Origin: Diphasiastrum complanatum
Taxonomy: Eukaryota; Streptophyta; Lycopodiopsida; Lycopodiales; Lycopodiaceae
Length of the DNA stretch: 64,000 nt
Reading direction: 5' to 3'
Assembly: GCA_029204225.1 (NCBI GenBank)
Contig: CM055110.1
Span: 37,404,960-37,468,959, forward strand
Shown piece after piece: positions 45,850-57,738 of this stretch. A program made the translations under genes and the position numbers. The first letter of the stretch is position 1. Each line of letters begins with the position of its first letter. Under the pieces are notes generated by a model. It was given only the letters and a program-made list of their open reading frames with translations, made no database searches and had not been told where the DNA came from.

Positions 45850-47060
45850 AACACCATAAAATGTTATGGATGTGTTGAGAATCACAGAATTGCCGAGTGA
45901 AATGTTATGGATAAGCAAGGAGATGTCTGCACTCCATCTGATGAGTGTGATTGGAATACCCAAAATTGTACCGGTGTTTATCCAAACAAGAGCTTAGAAA
46001 TGCCAGAACAAGGAGCCAACAAGTTTTGCTATTGCAGGAACTGTTAGTGGCTCATCGGATTTCTTATACATTGGAAGAATACCCCAAGCCTACGATTGAG
46101 CAAGCAATTTTAGATGCATAAAGGAGTGGGTAAAAGAAGCACAAGCCCTTGATCAAGCCAAGGAGACAACCCCATAGAGCTTAACAATAATCAACTTGGA
46201 GGTGATAATGAATGAAGGTCTACTACTTTCTTCCATTTCCTAGTGAATCTAGGATTGTTGCAGTTCATATGTGAGAATGGACAGAATGCACAGAAGCATT
46301 ATAGTAGATCTCTTTTTATAGCAAGGAGATGGCAGACCATACTTCTCTTCTAGTCAATCTATCGTGAGGAGATTTTCAAGTGTAGTTGGGCACTCTACTC
46401 AAAATGCATCCGACCCTATGGGAATGATTAAAATTGTATATAGATGGAATGAGCAAAGCTGAACCAACCCCAACTCCTACCAACCCTTCACCTAAGGAAG
46501 GAGATGAAGTGAGAAAGATGAGAAACATGCGACAATCTCAATCATGCATAGAGGGTTACCACATGAATAAGCCATAATGGATGGATGATCAGAAGTGAAC
46601 ATAATCTTTTTCAAACTTTATCATGCATGGGAACTTACAGACATGATAGATGCCCCTTTCATGATTCAATCAGCTGATCAGTCCATTCTAAAATCTATAG
46701 GTTTAGTTAGAGAAGTGCACACCAAAATAGCTAGAATCAAATTTATAATACACTTCTTGTTATTAGACTTGCATGAATCTCCCCAATCTTATGGAGTCCT
46801 ACTTGGTAGACCGTGGCTCCGCAAATCTCAAGCACTTCATGACTGGGGCCAAAATCGGATTGTCCTTTAGAATTGCAATTCTATTGTAAAAATCGTCCCT
46901 GATACTTGGATTATGAAACCAACTAGCTCTGCTAGAACTATCCACTTTGATGAGGAATCAAAGGATGGGTGGCTAAATTAAAATTCAAATAATGAGGTAG
47001 AAACTACCAAGTGCCCAATATCCACCATAAAGGTGGTACTTTGTATTTCATTTTCATGCT
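45850..47060 (+). pseudogene. Gypsy element G: zinc knuckle and protease region
   Basis: The zinc knuckle reads KCYGCVENHRIAE near 45,855-45,895, where a stop replaces the last Cys. The protease end at 46,595-46,870 reads FIIHFLLLDLHESPQSYGVL followed by LGRPWLRKSQALHDWG. Both match element F residue by residue in places, but on the opposite strand. RT is missing. Confidence 0.72.
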
Positions 47061-47180
47061 CAATCAAAGAAGGTGGAACCGCTGCCATTTTGCAATTGGA
47101 TGTTCTCTTTCTTTATCCTTTTATGCTATCTTGATGTTATTTGGATTTTTGAATTGTTGGATTTGATTGTTGTTTATACT

Positions 47181-47183
<3 letters not shown>

Positions 47184-47251
<68 letters not shown>
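47184..47251. repeat. (GA)n microsatellite, 34 units
   Basis: An uninterrupted GA run of about 68 bp, about 200 bp before the tRNA-Asp-type primer site. The frame through it (Glu-Arg repeats) is an artefact. Confidence 0.95.
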
Positions 47252-47254
<3 letters not shown>

Positions 47255-47452
47255 AAGCTTGATCATGGTGAATAGAATTAATGGATATTAGGGTTAATTG
47301 TGAAATCATAACATGTATGTGATAAGGGATTTTTGAATTACTCTCATGGGATCGAACTATCGCATGAAATTTTAGAATCTGCTGCATATCTTGATTGCTA
47401 CACATGTGCTTGGAATTAGAGTTGAAGGTGAACATGAAAGTCCCTACAATTT

Positions 47453-47470
47453 TGGCGCCGTTGTTGGGGA
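47453..47470 (+). other. tRNA-Asp-type primer binding site
   Basis: TGGCGCCGTTGTTGGGGA differs by two bases from the primer site typical of plant Tat/Athila gypsy elements. The sequence before it ends CCCTACA, a plausible LTR end at 47,448. It belongs to a different gypsy lineage from F and G, which prime from tRNA-Met. Confidence 0.8.
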
Positions 47471-50400
47471 GTAACGCCATTATTTTCATTTTCAACATGT
47501 TTATGATGCTTGAATGGATGTTAGTTTACATTTAGGCATCGTGGTTTTTGCATGAGAGGGTTAAATTTGCTCTTTTAGGGTTAGATTTTGGTGAGTTTTA
47601 TGATTCTGAGTGGATTTCTTGCTTGTAATCATTTATGATTGATGGGTAAATAAGAGAAGATAGTGCTTCATTGTCAAGATTCAGTTGGAATCCAAAAAAT
47701 TACAAAAAAATAAAAAATCGCTCATTTTCAGCATTTTCAAAACAAAAGAGGACAAAATTGTCATCAGATCTTGATAACTTTATGTTCCTTTGCAACTTTC
47801 TTTCACTAACTTGCAAGCCGGACTGCCCTAATGCAGTGAAGCTATAGTTTGAAGGGTGAAGGTTACTTCTAAGCCATTTTCTAGAAACTTGAGAAAAATA
47901 GCCAAAATTTTTGAAACAATCCCTAATAACAAAAACTATTTCAAACCATCAGTCTACTAGAGTTAAATTTAATCCAAATCTATCCAAAGAAAACTCAGCA
48001 AAAGTTAGTTCTAAAAATAAAAGAAAAATTGAAGGTTACTTGAGATGTTGAGCATTTTTTTGTAAAGAAAGTATACTTCTTTTGCTTAAAACCTTTGTAT
48101 CTCTGATTTTTGTGATCAAAAGGGGCCAAGAGGTCTCAAGATTTTTTCCAAGGGGAGTTACATCAAGGAGGAGAAAGCATTGGGATCAAGTATCTTCTTC
48201 CAGCATGCATAGGATGGTGTGTTTGGAAGAAAGCTCTTCATGACACTTGGAAGTGGATCTTTATGAAAGAAGTCTTGCCTTGGTTGTGGTAAGCATATAT
48301 GATGTTAGATTGGGTATGTCGAATTTGAGGGGCAATGTGAAAGATTATGCAACTGCCAACTTAGGCCAATATTATATTTTCAAACATTTGCATATGACAA
48401 CTTAGGCCAACATTGCAAAATTTGTTGACTTATGCAAATGTGGCATTGTTCACATTATAAGAGTTTGTGCACATGGTATTGTAAAATGTCAAATTAGTCC
48501 AATATGTGAGGCTAACTTAGGAAGATAACATTCTGAAAACTTCAGCCTCAAGTTACCTCTTTGGAGTGCTACACAAGTAAGGCTAGAATTAGAGATGTAA
48601 CTTGCACATTAAGGGTTTGGAGTGGAAACTCACACTCCATACTTCATGTAAATATGGATTAGCCCATTAATTTTTATTATTGGAATAGAAAGAGTATTCC
48701 TTTCATTTCTCTTTTCATTTGTTGTATTGTCAAGGGACAATAGGAGAGGAAGAGACTATTGCTTCATGAGCTAGTATTGTAGTCATTTTTATGTAATGTG
48801 TATGTGCACACGAATAAAGGCACATGAATAAAGGTTATTGGCATCTTGTTGATCATATGTAGATCTCTTGTGAAATGCTTGCCATAGAACCTTAAATATC
48901 TTGGTGATCTAATGAAGGTATAGTGTGATATTGTGGCTCATTGCATTTTTGTTGGGGCTTTGCAGGATATCGGCAAGACATTAGTACATACCTAGATAGA
49001 TCATGGATCTATAGTAGTTAATAAGTGAGAGGGAATTGGCATCCTGCATGTCTAAGTCCAACCCGATGATCAAATGATTATTCGAGTGATTACATGTTAA
49101 TAAAAGGACTTTAGGCCAATTGCGGGAATTAAATGTCGAAGGGCCTAATAGTTAAGTTAGTTAATAAAAGTTGGTCAAATTCAAATTCAAATTGCCACAT
49201 AGTGGTGGTTTTACATGGTGTGGGGGGTAAGTCTAAAAGGCCAAAATACTCTACGTTGATTGGTGAAGAAACTCCAAGAGGCCTCTTCCCCCAATTCACA
49301 AGGGTTAACTAAAGATATCAGGAGAATACCTGAGATATCTTCAGTGACTCTAAGGCAACTAGTAGGCCCCTTCTCTCCCCTCCAATAAAAAAACAAGAAT
49401 GCCTTATCTATTTCAATTTAGACATTAACATGGAATGACATGGAGGCACCACGACTTTCAATTTATGGGGTAAATGCATATTTTGAAATGGGTCTGATCC
49501 TCTTCCATGTGAAACTACCCTAAGAATAACTCACACTTTATTTGAAAGAGAGGAAGGCCACTAGAAGTGGCCTTTGATATCGGGGCCCTCCATGTAATCC
49601 TTTTCATGTGAAGCCATATTTAATGGAATATAAACCATGTGCATATGTATTTTAATTAGTAGGGGTCTCAAACAAATCTATACACATTCATATTCCCATG
49701 CATAATGTAACATGTCTAGATTGGGTTTGTCCCCTTATATTCAATTTTTTTTTTGCATGTAGACATACACAAGAAAAAATAAAGAGCTTCACTAAAAGTT
49801 AAACAATCACTCAATGGTTAAAAATTAAAAAAAAAAAAACAAAAATTACAATCTAAATCAACAAAAAAGGCATTGTGCTTCAGATGCTTTGTTTGCACAT
49901 CATCTACAACCAAGAAGGCAAGACATGTAAGCCTTTAGCACTTGTTCTATCATGATAATATCTCCTGCGTTGATTATTAAAAGATGAGAAAACCTATCAA
50001 TGTACAAATAGATGAAAGTACATAGAATGATAATGTCAATTGGCAAAGAGTAATCAAGCTAAAAAGCTTAATAAAACATAAAATATTAAAATAATTACTC
50101 AAGACCTACTGCTTGATGTAAGTCACTAACTAGAATAGTTGCAGTAACAGGTAATGTAAGAAGCTTCGAATTAGCCACCCCTGCAAATTGAAAGACATGT
50201 AACAAATGTAAGGTCTGGGTCCACCCTAGTTATTGGGGTTTGTTGTTGGGTCCAACACATGCTTTATATGCTCCCTATTGCCACCAAGGTTCCATCTAAG
50301 GGTTCTTGTTATAAGTCTCGCTTAACCAAATAAACCCTTGGATGAGACTCTAGTTGCAACATGCATTTAAAGGAGTGCCATGTCACCCCTAGCCTACTTG

Positions 50401-50491
50401 GTCCTTGCCCAAATTAAAGGACGTGTACCCGAGTGGGCCCGTCTTAGGGTTTTTCTGGGCTGGCCTTTTAGGGCTGTTTTCTTTAGGGCTG

Positions 50492-50494
<3 letters not shown>
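47471..50494. other. Non-coding stretch upstream of NRP1
   Basis: The first part is probably the leader of the tRNA-Asp-primed element, and no gag was found. Near 48,325, TTTGAGGGGCAA followed by TGTGAAAG resembles a purine tract and LTR start, unsupported by a partner. The rest shows no gene. The NRP1 promoter should lie near 50,200-50,500. Confidence 0.45.

Positions 50495-50535
<41 letters not shown>
50495..50535 (+). promoter_or_regulatory. (TC)n tract in presumed NRP1 promoter or 5' UTR
   Basis: About 20 TC units lie 314 bp before the NRP1 start codon. Pyrimidine tracts of this kind are common at plant core promoters and 5' UTRs. The transcription start is not determined. Confidence 0.6.
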
Positions 50536-50539
<4 letters not shown>

Positions 50540-50633
50540 TTCTCGTTCTCGTTCTCGTTGTTTTGCGATCCATTGTTTCTCGTGCAATGGAAACACAAGA
50601 ATTTTTGTAATCGTTGGCTGTTGCGCAGCAGCT

Positions 50634-50687
50634 ATGGCGACGACACAGTTATTCTCCTCTTCTTCACTTCACAGCTCCACGCTTTGA
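50634..50687 (+). promoter_or_regulatory. Possible upstream ORF before NRP1
   Basis: It starts ATGGCGACGACACAG and ends with TGA after 17 residues (MATTQLFSSSSLHSSTL). A shorter one lies at 50,587-50,610. Either could reduce NRP1 translation if transcribed, which the sequence alone cannot show. Confidence 0.4.
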
Positions 50688-50848
50688 ATTTCTGTCACCC
50701 CTGCCCTTTGTTTATCCTCTGTTTCTGGCCGCATTAGTGTGATTGATTTTGCGACAAGAAATTGCGAATTACGTAAGGTTTTGGTTTGCTGGTGGTGTGA
50801 GGAGGCCCTATTGTGTGAGCGGCCAGGCAGCGGGGCAGGTCGGGCAGA

Positions 50849-53800
50849 ATGACGGACAAAGGAAAAAAGCCAAAAGTGGAGGAGGATCAGCCGTCGGACC
50901 AGTTGGATTCTGACCTCCTGGAAGCCATTGAAAAACTGCAAGACGTACAAGATGAGCTTGAAAAAGTAGAGCATTTACGTTTGTTTTGTTTTATCAGTCA
51001 AATATCCTACACATAGGTGGAAATGCCTATTTGGCCCTTGTACTCATGCTGTCCTTTTGTGGTAACTCTGAAGGCATCTTTGAGGTCTCATAATGAGATT
51101 TTAGTTTGCTTTTTCTGCAAATCTGTGCCTATTTGGTTTCCTGAAGACATTATGTGTACTGGTTCTCCTGCTCAAATTCGTCGATTATCATTGTCACTGT
51201 TTAATATAATTTCAAGCATAGCGCATTCCGGAACATGCATTCTGGAGTACTCCATAAAAAATTGCAGCCTCTCATTCTGGACACAGTTAGGAGCACTATC
51301 ACGTTTTATATTGGGGCCTTTGTTTTTACCAAAAATAGCGTTTTTTACAGCGTTCTGAGAAACGGAATCCTGGAATAGCATTCTGGACGCTGTTGCTGTG
51401 TTGCTTTTTCCGTCGTTACAATGCAACTGCGACTCCATCGAATATAAATCCAAGAAATCGGTGCGAATTGTGATGAAACATTATCCGAGTTACATTATCC
51501 CCTTGAGTCCATACTTTACCTCCAGTTATAATTCATATAATTCCATCGAATATGAATCTAAACGGCTAGGGCAAAGGGATTTATACCAGCGAGCTCTTTT
51601 CGATTATAGCTATAGCTATCCCTATATCTGTTACTTCATAACCTCAAGCCATTCAGCTTATAGGAGAGTGATGTCTACCTTTCTTTTATTTATGCCACTT
51701 TAGCACAATGGCTGGTTTCTTGCTAATGGATCATCAACTATTTGAGCTGTGCTGTTTGTAAGAAAACAATGTTGTCAGCTCTGCCTACGAAAGTAGATGC
51801 AACACTTGATCTATGCTCTCACAGAAGACCTGATAGTACAAAGCCCAAAAAACCATCAGAGCAGGGCCAATATCAAAAAACACTGATACCGGAAAATAGG
51901 CATGCTTCAAATTTAATTCCAAATAAAATATCAAAAAACTTCATAAATGTAATTTGGGAACAAAGCATCCAATTGAGTGGATAGTCACATGCCGAGTGGC
52001 CCTCAAATCTTATAATAGTCAACTAATACTTTGCCTATGAGAGTGAGCTCAAAACTTGAAAAGAAAACTTAGATATGACTTTCTTGACGTCCATTCTGCA
52101 TACGCAAGTGTGTACACATCACTAGAGATGGCTAGAACTACAATGATGCAACTATTTACCAAATTGCATGCTGAATTGCAATTCTTTGTCTACATTAGCG
52201 CTTGGTGAATGCTGAATCTCTAATTTTTCTACCTTGAAGCCTTCCAACGAGGTCACAAGGCAGCAAGACAAGGGAATCTTGCAGCTGGAACAGATTTCTA
52301 ATAGCTGCAAGGTAATCCGTTCAAGATATTCTGGCTATTTGATTGCTTTCTTGTTAACCACCCATTGCAATGCATTCCTCTGGAATCTGAATGGCCCTCC
52401 ATTGCTGTCACAGTCCAGCCATTTGTGGTAGAAGTTGGTCTTCGCTGTTTCTCGTTGAAAATCTTAAGCAGCATTCATCTGTTAAGGAGGAAACTGCAGC
52501 AATTATATCCCCTTAGCTTCTATGGTTCAGCCTGCAGCAATACTGTGATGGATGGACGTGGAGATGGAAGGGGCTGGCCAGCGAGGCTAGCCCCCGGTTT
52601 TTGTGAGGCATGGGCTGGAGGAAGGATGGCATAGTGAGCGCTGGAGGGAGATGGAAGGGGCTGGCCAGCGAGGCTAGCCCCCGGTTTTTGTGAGGCATGG
52701 GCTGGAGGAAGGATGGCATGGTGGAGCGCTGGAGAAAGATCCAAATAACAAGTGCAGTAGAAGAAAACTAGTCTCACTGTCCGTATGCATAATAAAGTTT
52801 TCTTACAAAAGGTTTTCCTACAACCAAAGGGTTAAACTTCTCTCAATAGTAGAACTCTTTAAGTATTCTGAAAGATGATGAGCCAAGGATCCCCAAATTC
52901 AATGCCAATTTGCCTTCTATTGTCCAATATGAAAATAGCTTTATTATCAGTTAGATTGCCAAAGAGCCATAAAATCTATTGAATCATTTAAGATTGGAAG
53001 TACATTGATGACCTTCATTGGATTGGGCCTCAAGCTAGAGCAGGCCAAGTTCTCATGTCACTGTTGGGACATGAACCTAGAGTTCCCTAGCTCATATGAC
53101 GAGTTGAAAGATAACTTCTAGGTACTCTAATAGACAATGAGCCAAGAACGCCTAAATACAATTCCAATTTGGCTTCTATTTTGTCCTTTTAAGGCTAACA
53201 CTCGCTAACTGATTGACTCTCCTAACTGTGTACAAGGCCTTTTGAGTCTAATACTAGTTCTTGGTTGTTACTAGAGAAGTCCAGTACGTGAAAAGTTGTT
53301 AATTGTGAGCTACTTCAGATTAGTTAATCATGAAGCAAGCATAGTATTTGAACTTGTTTGGACTTATAAATGGGGGACCTAGATAACATCTTGTAACTGG
53401 CCTCTGTAGTAGCAGGCTGTGACAAGGGCCTGATGAAATGCATTTCTACTTTCGAGAATTTTTTATCAATGATCAAAGTGTATAAGTTGTTCATGTGTGG
53501 ATCTCATGGTGTTTGGTTTTTCAGGTAAATGAAGAAGCTAGTGACAAAGTACTTGAAGTGGAACAAAAGTACAATGAAGTCAGACGCCCAGTTTATAACA
53601 AAAGGAATGAGGTTATCCAGACTATTCCAGACTTCTGGCTTACAGCAGTAGGTCCCTTGGACTTTTTTTTATGAATATTCTTGTAGATGCCAAAGAGACA
53701 GTGGCACAACCTGTGACAGATTTTGTGTTGCATCGAATATTGGTTTATATTTCTTATTTCTCAGTTTTAACCAATCCTTTAATTCCTATCTAGTTGTAAA

Positions 53801-56800
53801 TATGCTCATTTTTGAAGTTTCAATGCTGATGTATCTGCTATATCATCATGTTGACTACCACTTTTGTATTTAACTCTTGTAATTTAAATTTTGGAATTTG
53901 TTCATCAAGGTTGTTCTGTTTTCTTGCTTAACTGTAAAACAATTTTGGATGTAGATTTTGAGCCATCCAATTCTATGTGAACTGTTGACTAATGAAGATC
54001 AAAAGGCAAGTTCCTACTTACCTTCTTGGGTCATGCTGCTTTGCTGATATTAATTGACATGGCTCTCTTTTATGATGTTACAAACTGCTATTTACTTTTT
54101 AGGAATTCAACTTAACATGTAAGTGTACAATGTACACAGAGCTGTGTGTTTTTATTATATGTGGTTTTATATAGACTTACATGTATCGTTTTTCTGATCT
54201 GATCTAACTGCTCGAGTTTGAGAGTTTATGTGGTTGAGTTAATTGGCTGCATTTTGTCTCAGGCTTTTAAGTACTTGCATTCTTTGGATGTGGAGGATTT
54301 CAAAGACATAAAGTCTGGGTACAGCATCACGTTTGTATGTTTTTGAGCCACCTCAAATCATATATTTCCCATAGGTGTTTATAATAAGGATCATCATTGT
54401 ACCTGTTTATCAAGTCTATGTTTTTGCAATGTCCATGACAATGTTTCACTCTTTAAGGAAGAAAGTATAGTCATGTGACATGTATTTCTTTTTTCAGTTA
54501 TTCAAGCCAAATCCATACTTTGAGGATAACAAACTTGTTAAGGTCTTTCGGTACTCTGATGATGGCCAAACATGTGTGTCGAGCACTTCTATCCATTGGA
54601 AGGATGGCATGGTATATGATCTGCTAATATCACTTTTGTTTGTTCATTAGTATGAGTTTCGTGAATTTTCTTCATCTTTGTCACCCTCATCATGAATCTG
54701 CAAGGTTCCAATCCTCTGCAACATGTAGTCCTGCAGTCCTCGGTCATTAGAAATTCTTTTGTGTTTTTGGCACTGGATACGGCTGCAAAATTCGAGCCAT
54801 TGCCTATTTTGGGCCTCTTTCAAGGATTACCCTGAAAAAAACTATAACTGTTTTTGGACCACTTTTGGGTCGTTTTGAAGTTTGAACTTTGTAGATATCT
54901 AGACCTGTTTATGTCAAGAATTTGAAAATGCTGATGATGTGGCATATTCATTCGTGTGCATAGTACAAATTGCCATATGCATTCTCGTTTTTTAGGTGCT
55001 ATATCAAAATAGTTTATTATTCTGGTAACTAGAACGCATATCTCAAAAGAACTGGAATAGGGCAAATAGTACCTAAGGTTAGCTTTGACAGGAAGTGACA
55101 TACTGACTAAAAACTACTACAACATGGGCAAAAATAACACTGATGCAATAAGGAGAGCTGAACTATCATAAAAGAGGATCCCTTAATGGCAAAGGATCCA
55201 TAGTATTCGAGCATGTTTGTGAAAAGACAATTGTAGGGAGCTTTGATGTGAAGAGCTGCAAAACTGGTGGAAGTACAGTGTATATAGCAATACATGGTTC
55301 TGCTGGAGCTGTATGAACCAAAAGATCAGCTCGATGAACCAAGCACAGTAACTGGAATAGACATGATGGTACGCGATGCTCAGCTTGTGGCTATCCCTTG
55401 TGTGCAAGCTGCGACTGTTCGGGGTGTACAAGCACCTCGAATAATAGGAAGCCATTGATAAAATGACTGTATTGGTGCAACATCTATATGCACCTCATCC
55501 TCATGAGATTTTATTAGATTCATTGTGTCGTCCATCATGTTGGATCGTATTACGACTAACTAAATATTACTGCTCCAGATATTCATGTACTGCATGATCA
55601 GCTGATTATGCAGTGGAGGTATAATGTCTGAGACAACAGTAATAAAAACTGATTGCTAGAAAAAAGGTTACAAACTCAATGGTCACGCCTCCATATCTAC
55701 AGTGTTTAACCCTTGTTGATCCTAGGAAGGACCCTTACAGGAATGTCACAAGATTGTTTCTGGACATGCTCACCATGAACTTGTTTTGCTCCCATTTGCA
55801 CTTTGTAAAAGACCATCCCAAGCAAATTGGTGCACTTTAACCCCCTCCCCCATGTAGGTGTAAGTAACAGTTATCGAGGAGGGACTAAAGTTTTCTAACA
55901 AATTACAGTCAACACATTTTTTTTGTTAACTTATTGGGAGCAAAAAAAAAGTACCCAGTACATTATGGCTAAGCTGTTATTATTTAAAATTCTGGTTATG
56001 CAAAATGTCTTTGCTCCTTGGCATAAGCTGACTTGTTTTGCTTTTTGGAAGGATTTCATCATATTCTACTTTATTACATTTATTCTGACTATAATGGAGG
56101 AAAGATGCTCAATTGCCGCTGTCTTTTAATTATAGGACCTAGCAAATGGAACGGTAGAAGAAAAGCAAGGAAACAAGAGGCTTTTCATTCAGGAAAGGTT
56201 AGTTACAATTTTATGAATTTTTGCTGCTGGTTGTAGTGGGAAATGTTTTTATCCAGTATAACTGGACCTTCTGGAAAATAAGAAATGAGAGATGTGGACA
56301 CAAGTAACTCCATATTGCCACAAAAGCAAGTTTTGACAGTTAATAAGCATTTGGACAAATTGAAGATGAAGTTATATGCATTAGGAGATAAATTAAGTTG
56401 TAAAAAGGTTGTAAGAAGGAAATTTTGAAAAAGATATGATGTAAAGCCTTCAAATATGCACATTCCTTTTTCTACAGGGGAATATTTTTTCCCTCATATT
56501 TTGCTCAGTTTTGAAAGGTGGAAACATGGGCTGAGGAATGCACTTTTCTATGAAAGATCTGGGAAATGGTTTTCTCATAGCTACATTTTCACGTGTATTT
56601 TATGGTTTATTTCTGTCAAGCTCGTACTTCTATTCGTTGAATATGTTAGATGACTTGTAAGCTGCTTCAATTTTATTACCAACCAAGCTGATGGAAATTT
56701 TAGAGAATCAATTAAATTTCTATATTGAGGTTTTTTGGACACTTGAAATGAGGTCATGTGCATTGAAGTTTTCCAGCTTTGCACCTGGATTGATACTCTG

Positions 56801-57340
56801 TGCATGCATAACTTGATCATGCAGCTTTTTCAAGTGGTTCAATGACAATGCAAAGGAAAGTTCTGAGGCTATTCAAGACGAGGTATTTCAAAACTCTCAA
56901 ATGTATACTCAGGCTTCCACAGCAAATTGTATGCCAATTACATGGCACAATGTGCTTGATAATTTTTGGTTCAATAAGATGTTAAAGAAGTAAGGCAAAG
57001 TGTTACGTGATTTCAACAGGAAATTTGTACTTATTTTGCATTGCATGTACTGTTAACAATTAACCTTGAGTTAGTAAGTGTGCTTATGCAGGTGGCTGAT
57101 GTGATCAAGGAAGACCTTTGGCCTAACCCACTCAAGTACTTCAACAATGTAAGACTCCCAGATGGTAGTCCACGTATTATAGCTACATATTTCCTCTCTT
57201 TCCTGTAGCTACATTTCTGCATCTCTCCTTGGACAAAGGTTGTTGTCCTTTAAATAAGTGTTATGAGTTTTCATGCTTATGTCGTTTTTATGATAACCAC
57301 CAGGATGAGGATTCTGATGACTATGAAGATTACAATTCAA

Positions 57341-57371
<31 letters not shown>

Positions 57372-57621
57372 CGATGACGATAAAACAGTAGTAAGTGAAG
57401 TTATTCTTGCATATAGGAACATTTTAGATTTGTTTTGGTTATAGAAAACATCCCTTTAAGTCAAACTTTAGAAGATCATCTCTAAATCGAATGCTAAGGA
57501 CACTACATATAATGGCATCAATACCAACCTGATTCCTCGATTGATGTCTTAGGGAAATGGGTTTGATGGGGTTGAGGACAATGAGGAGCCAGATGATGAG
57601 GAAGAGGATGATGGCAGCTGA
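50849..57621 (+). CDS. NRP1: SET/NAP-family histone chaperone, NRP1-like, complete
   Basis: NRP proteins bind H2A/H2B and act in nucleosome assembly, transcription and recombination in plant nuclei. Ten exons: 50,849-50,965, 53,525-53,647, 53,955-54,005, 54,263-54,334, 54,498-54,611, 56,136-56,197, 56,825-56,882, 57,092-57,148, 57,304-57,390 and 57,553-57,621, joining to 810 bases (269 residues). The start gives [14 protein letters not shown], then the dimerisation helix ([14 protein letters not shown] and [20 protein letters not shown]), and the earmuff domain with [46 protein letters not shown] and SFFKWFNDN. The end is [13 protein letters not shown] and an acidic tail with 13 Asp in a row. 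All introns are GT-AG except intron 3 (after 54,005), which uses GC. Length and tail suit the family. All joins keep frame, so it is probably functional. Confidence 0.95.
52561..52734. repeat. 87-bp tandem duplication in NRP1 intron 1
   Basis: GAGATGGAAGGGGCTGGCCA starts at 52,561 and again at 52,648; the copies differ at a few bases. It is GC-rich in an AT-rich intron. Confidence 0.9.
57343..57381 (+). repeat. (GAT)n repeat coding for the Asp tract of NRP1
   Basis: Thirteen GAT/GAC codons in exon 9 encode 13 consecutive Asp. The last codons alternate GAC and GAT. Confidence 0.9.
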
Positions 57622-57636
57622 GGTTTTGAGTTTCTT

Positions 57637-57738
57637 GTAAGCAAGATCTGTCCAGATTTTGTTTACACAGTAAGCTCATTCCAAATATTTGTGACTATCA
57701 ATTTGAATAAAGAATCAAGCAGCTGCTATCTTTGACAG
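57637..57738 (+). other. Possible short intron in the NRP1 3' UTR
   Basis: GTAAGC after TTTCTT and an acceptor TTTGACAG, 102 bp apart, follow the stop codon closely. An AATAAA at 57,706 lies inside this interval and could instead be the polyadenylation signal. The two readings exclude each other. Confidence 0.35.

Noticed and set aside
47073-47498. Frames with long Glu-Arg or Ser-Leu runs
   Set aside because: They are translations of the GA microsatellite.
50380-50610. Plus-strand 76-residue frame before NRP1
   Set aside because: It crosses the TC microsatellite and has no domain; the real start of NRP1 is at 50,849.
52224-52310. Possible extra NRP1 exon in intron 1 (open, ends at a GTAATC donor)
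   Set aside because: Exons 1 and 2 already join in the family-conserved order without it, and its residues resemble nothing in SET/NAP proteins.
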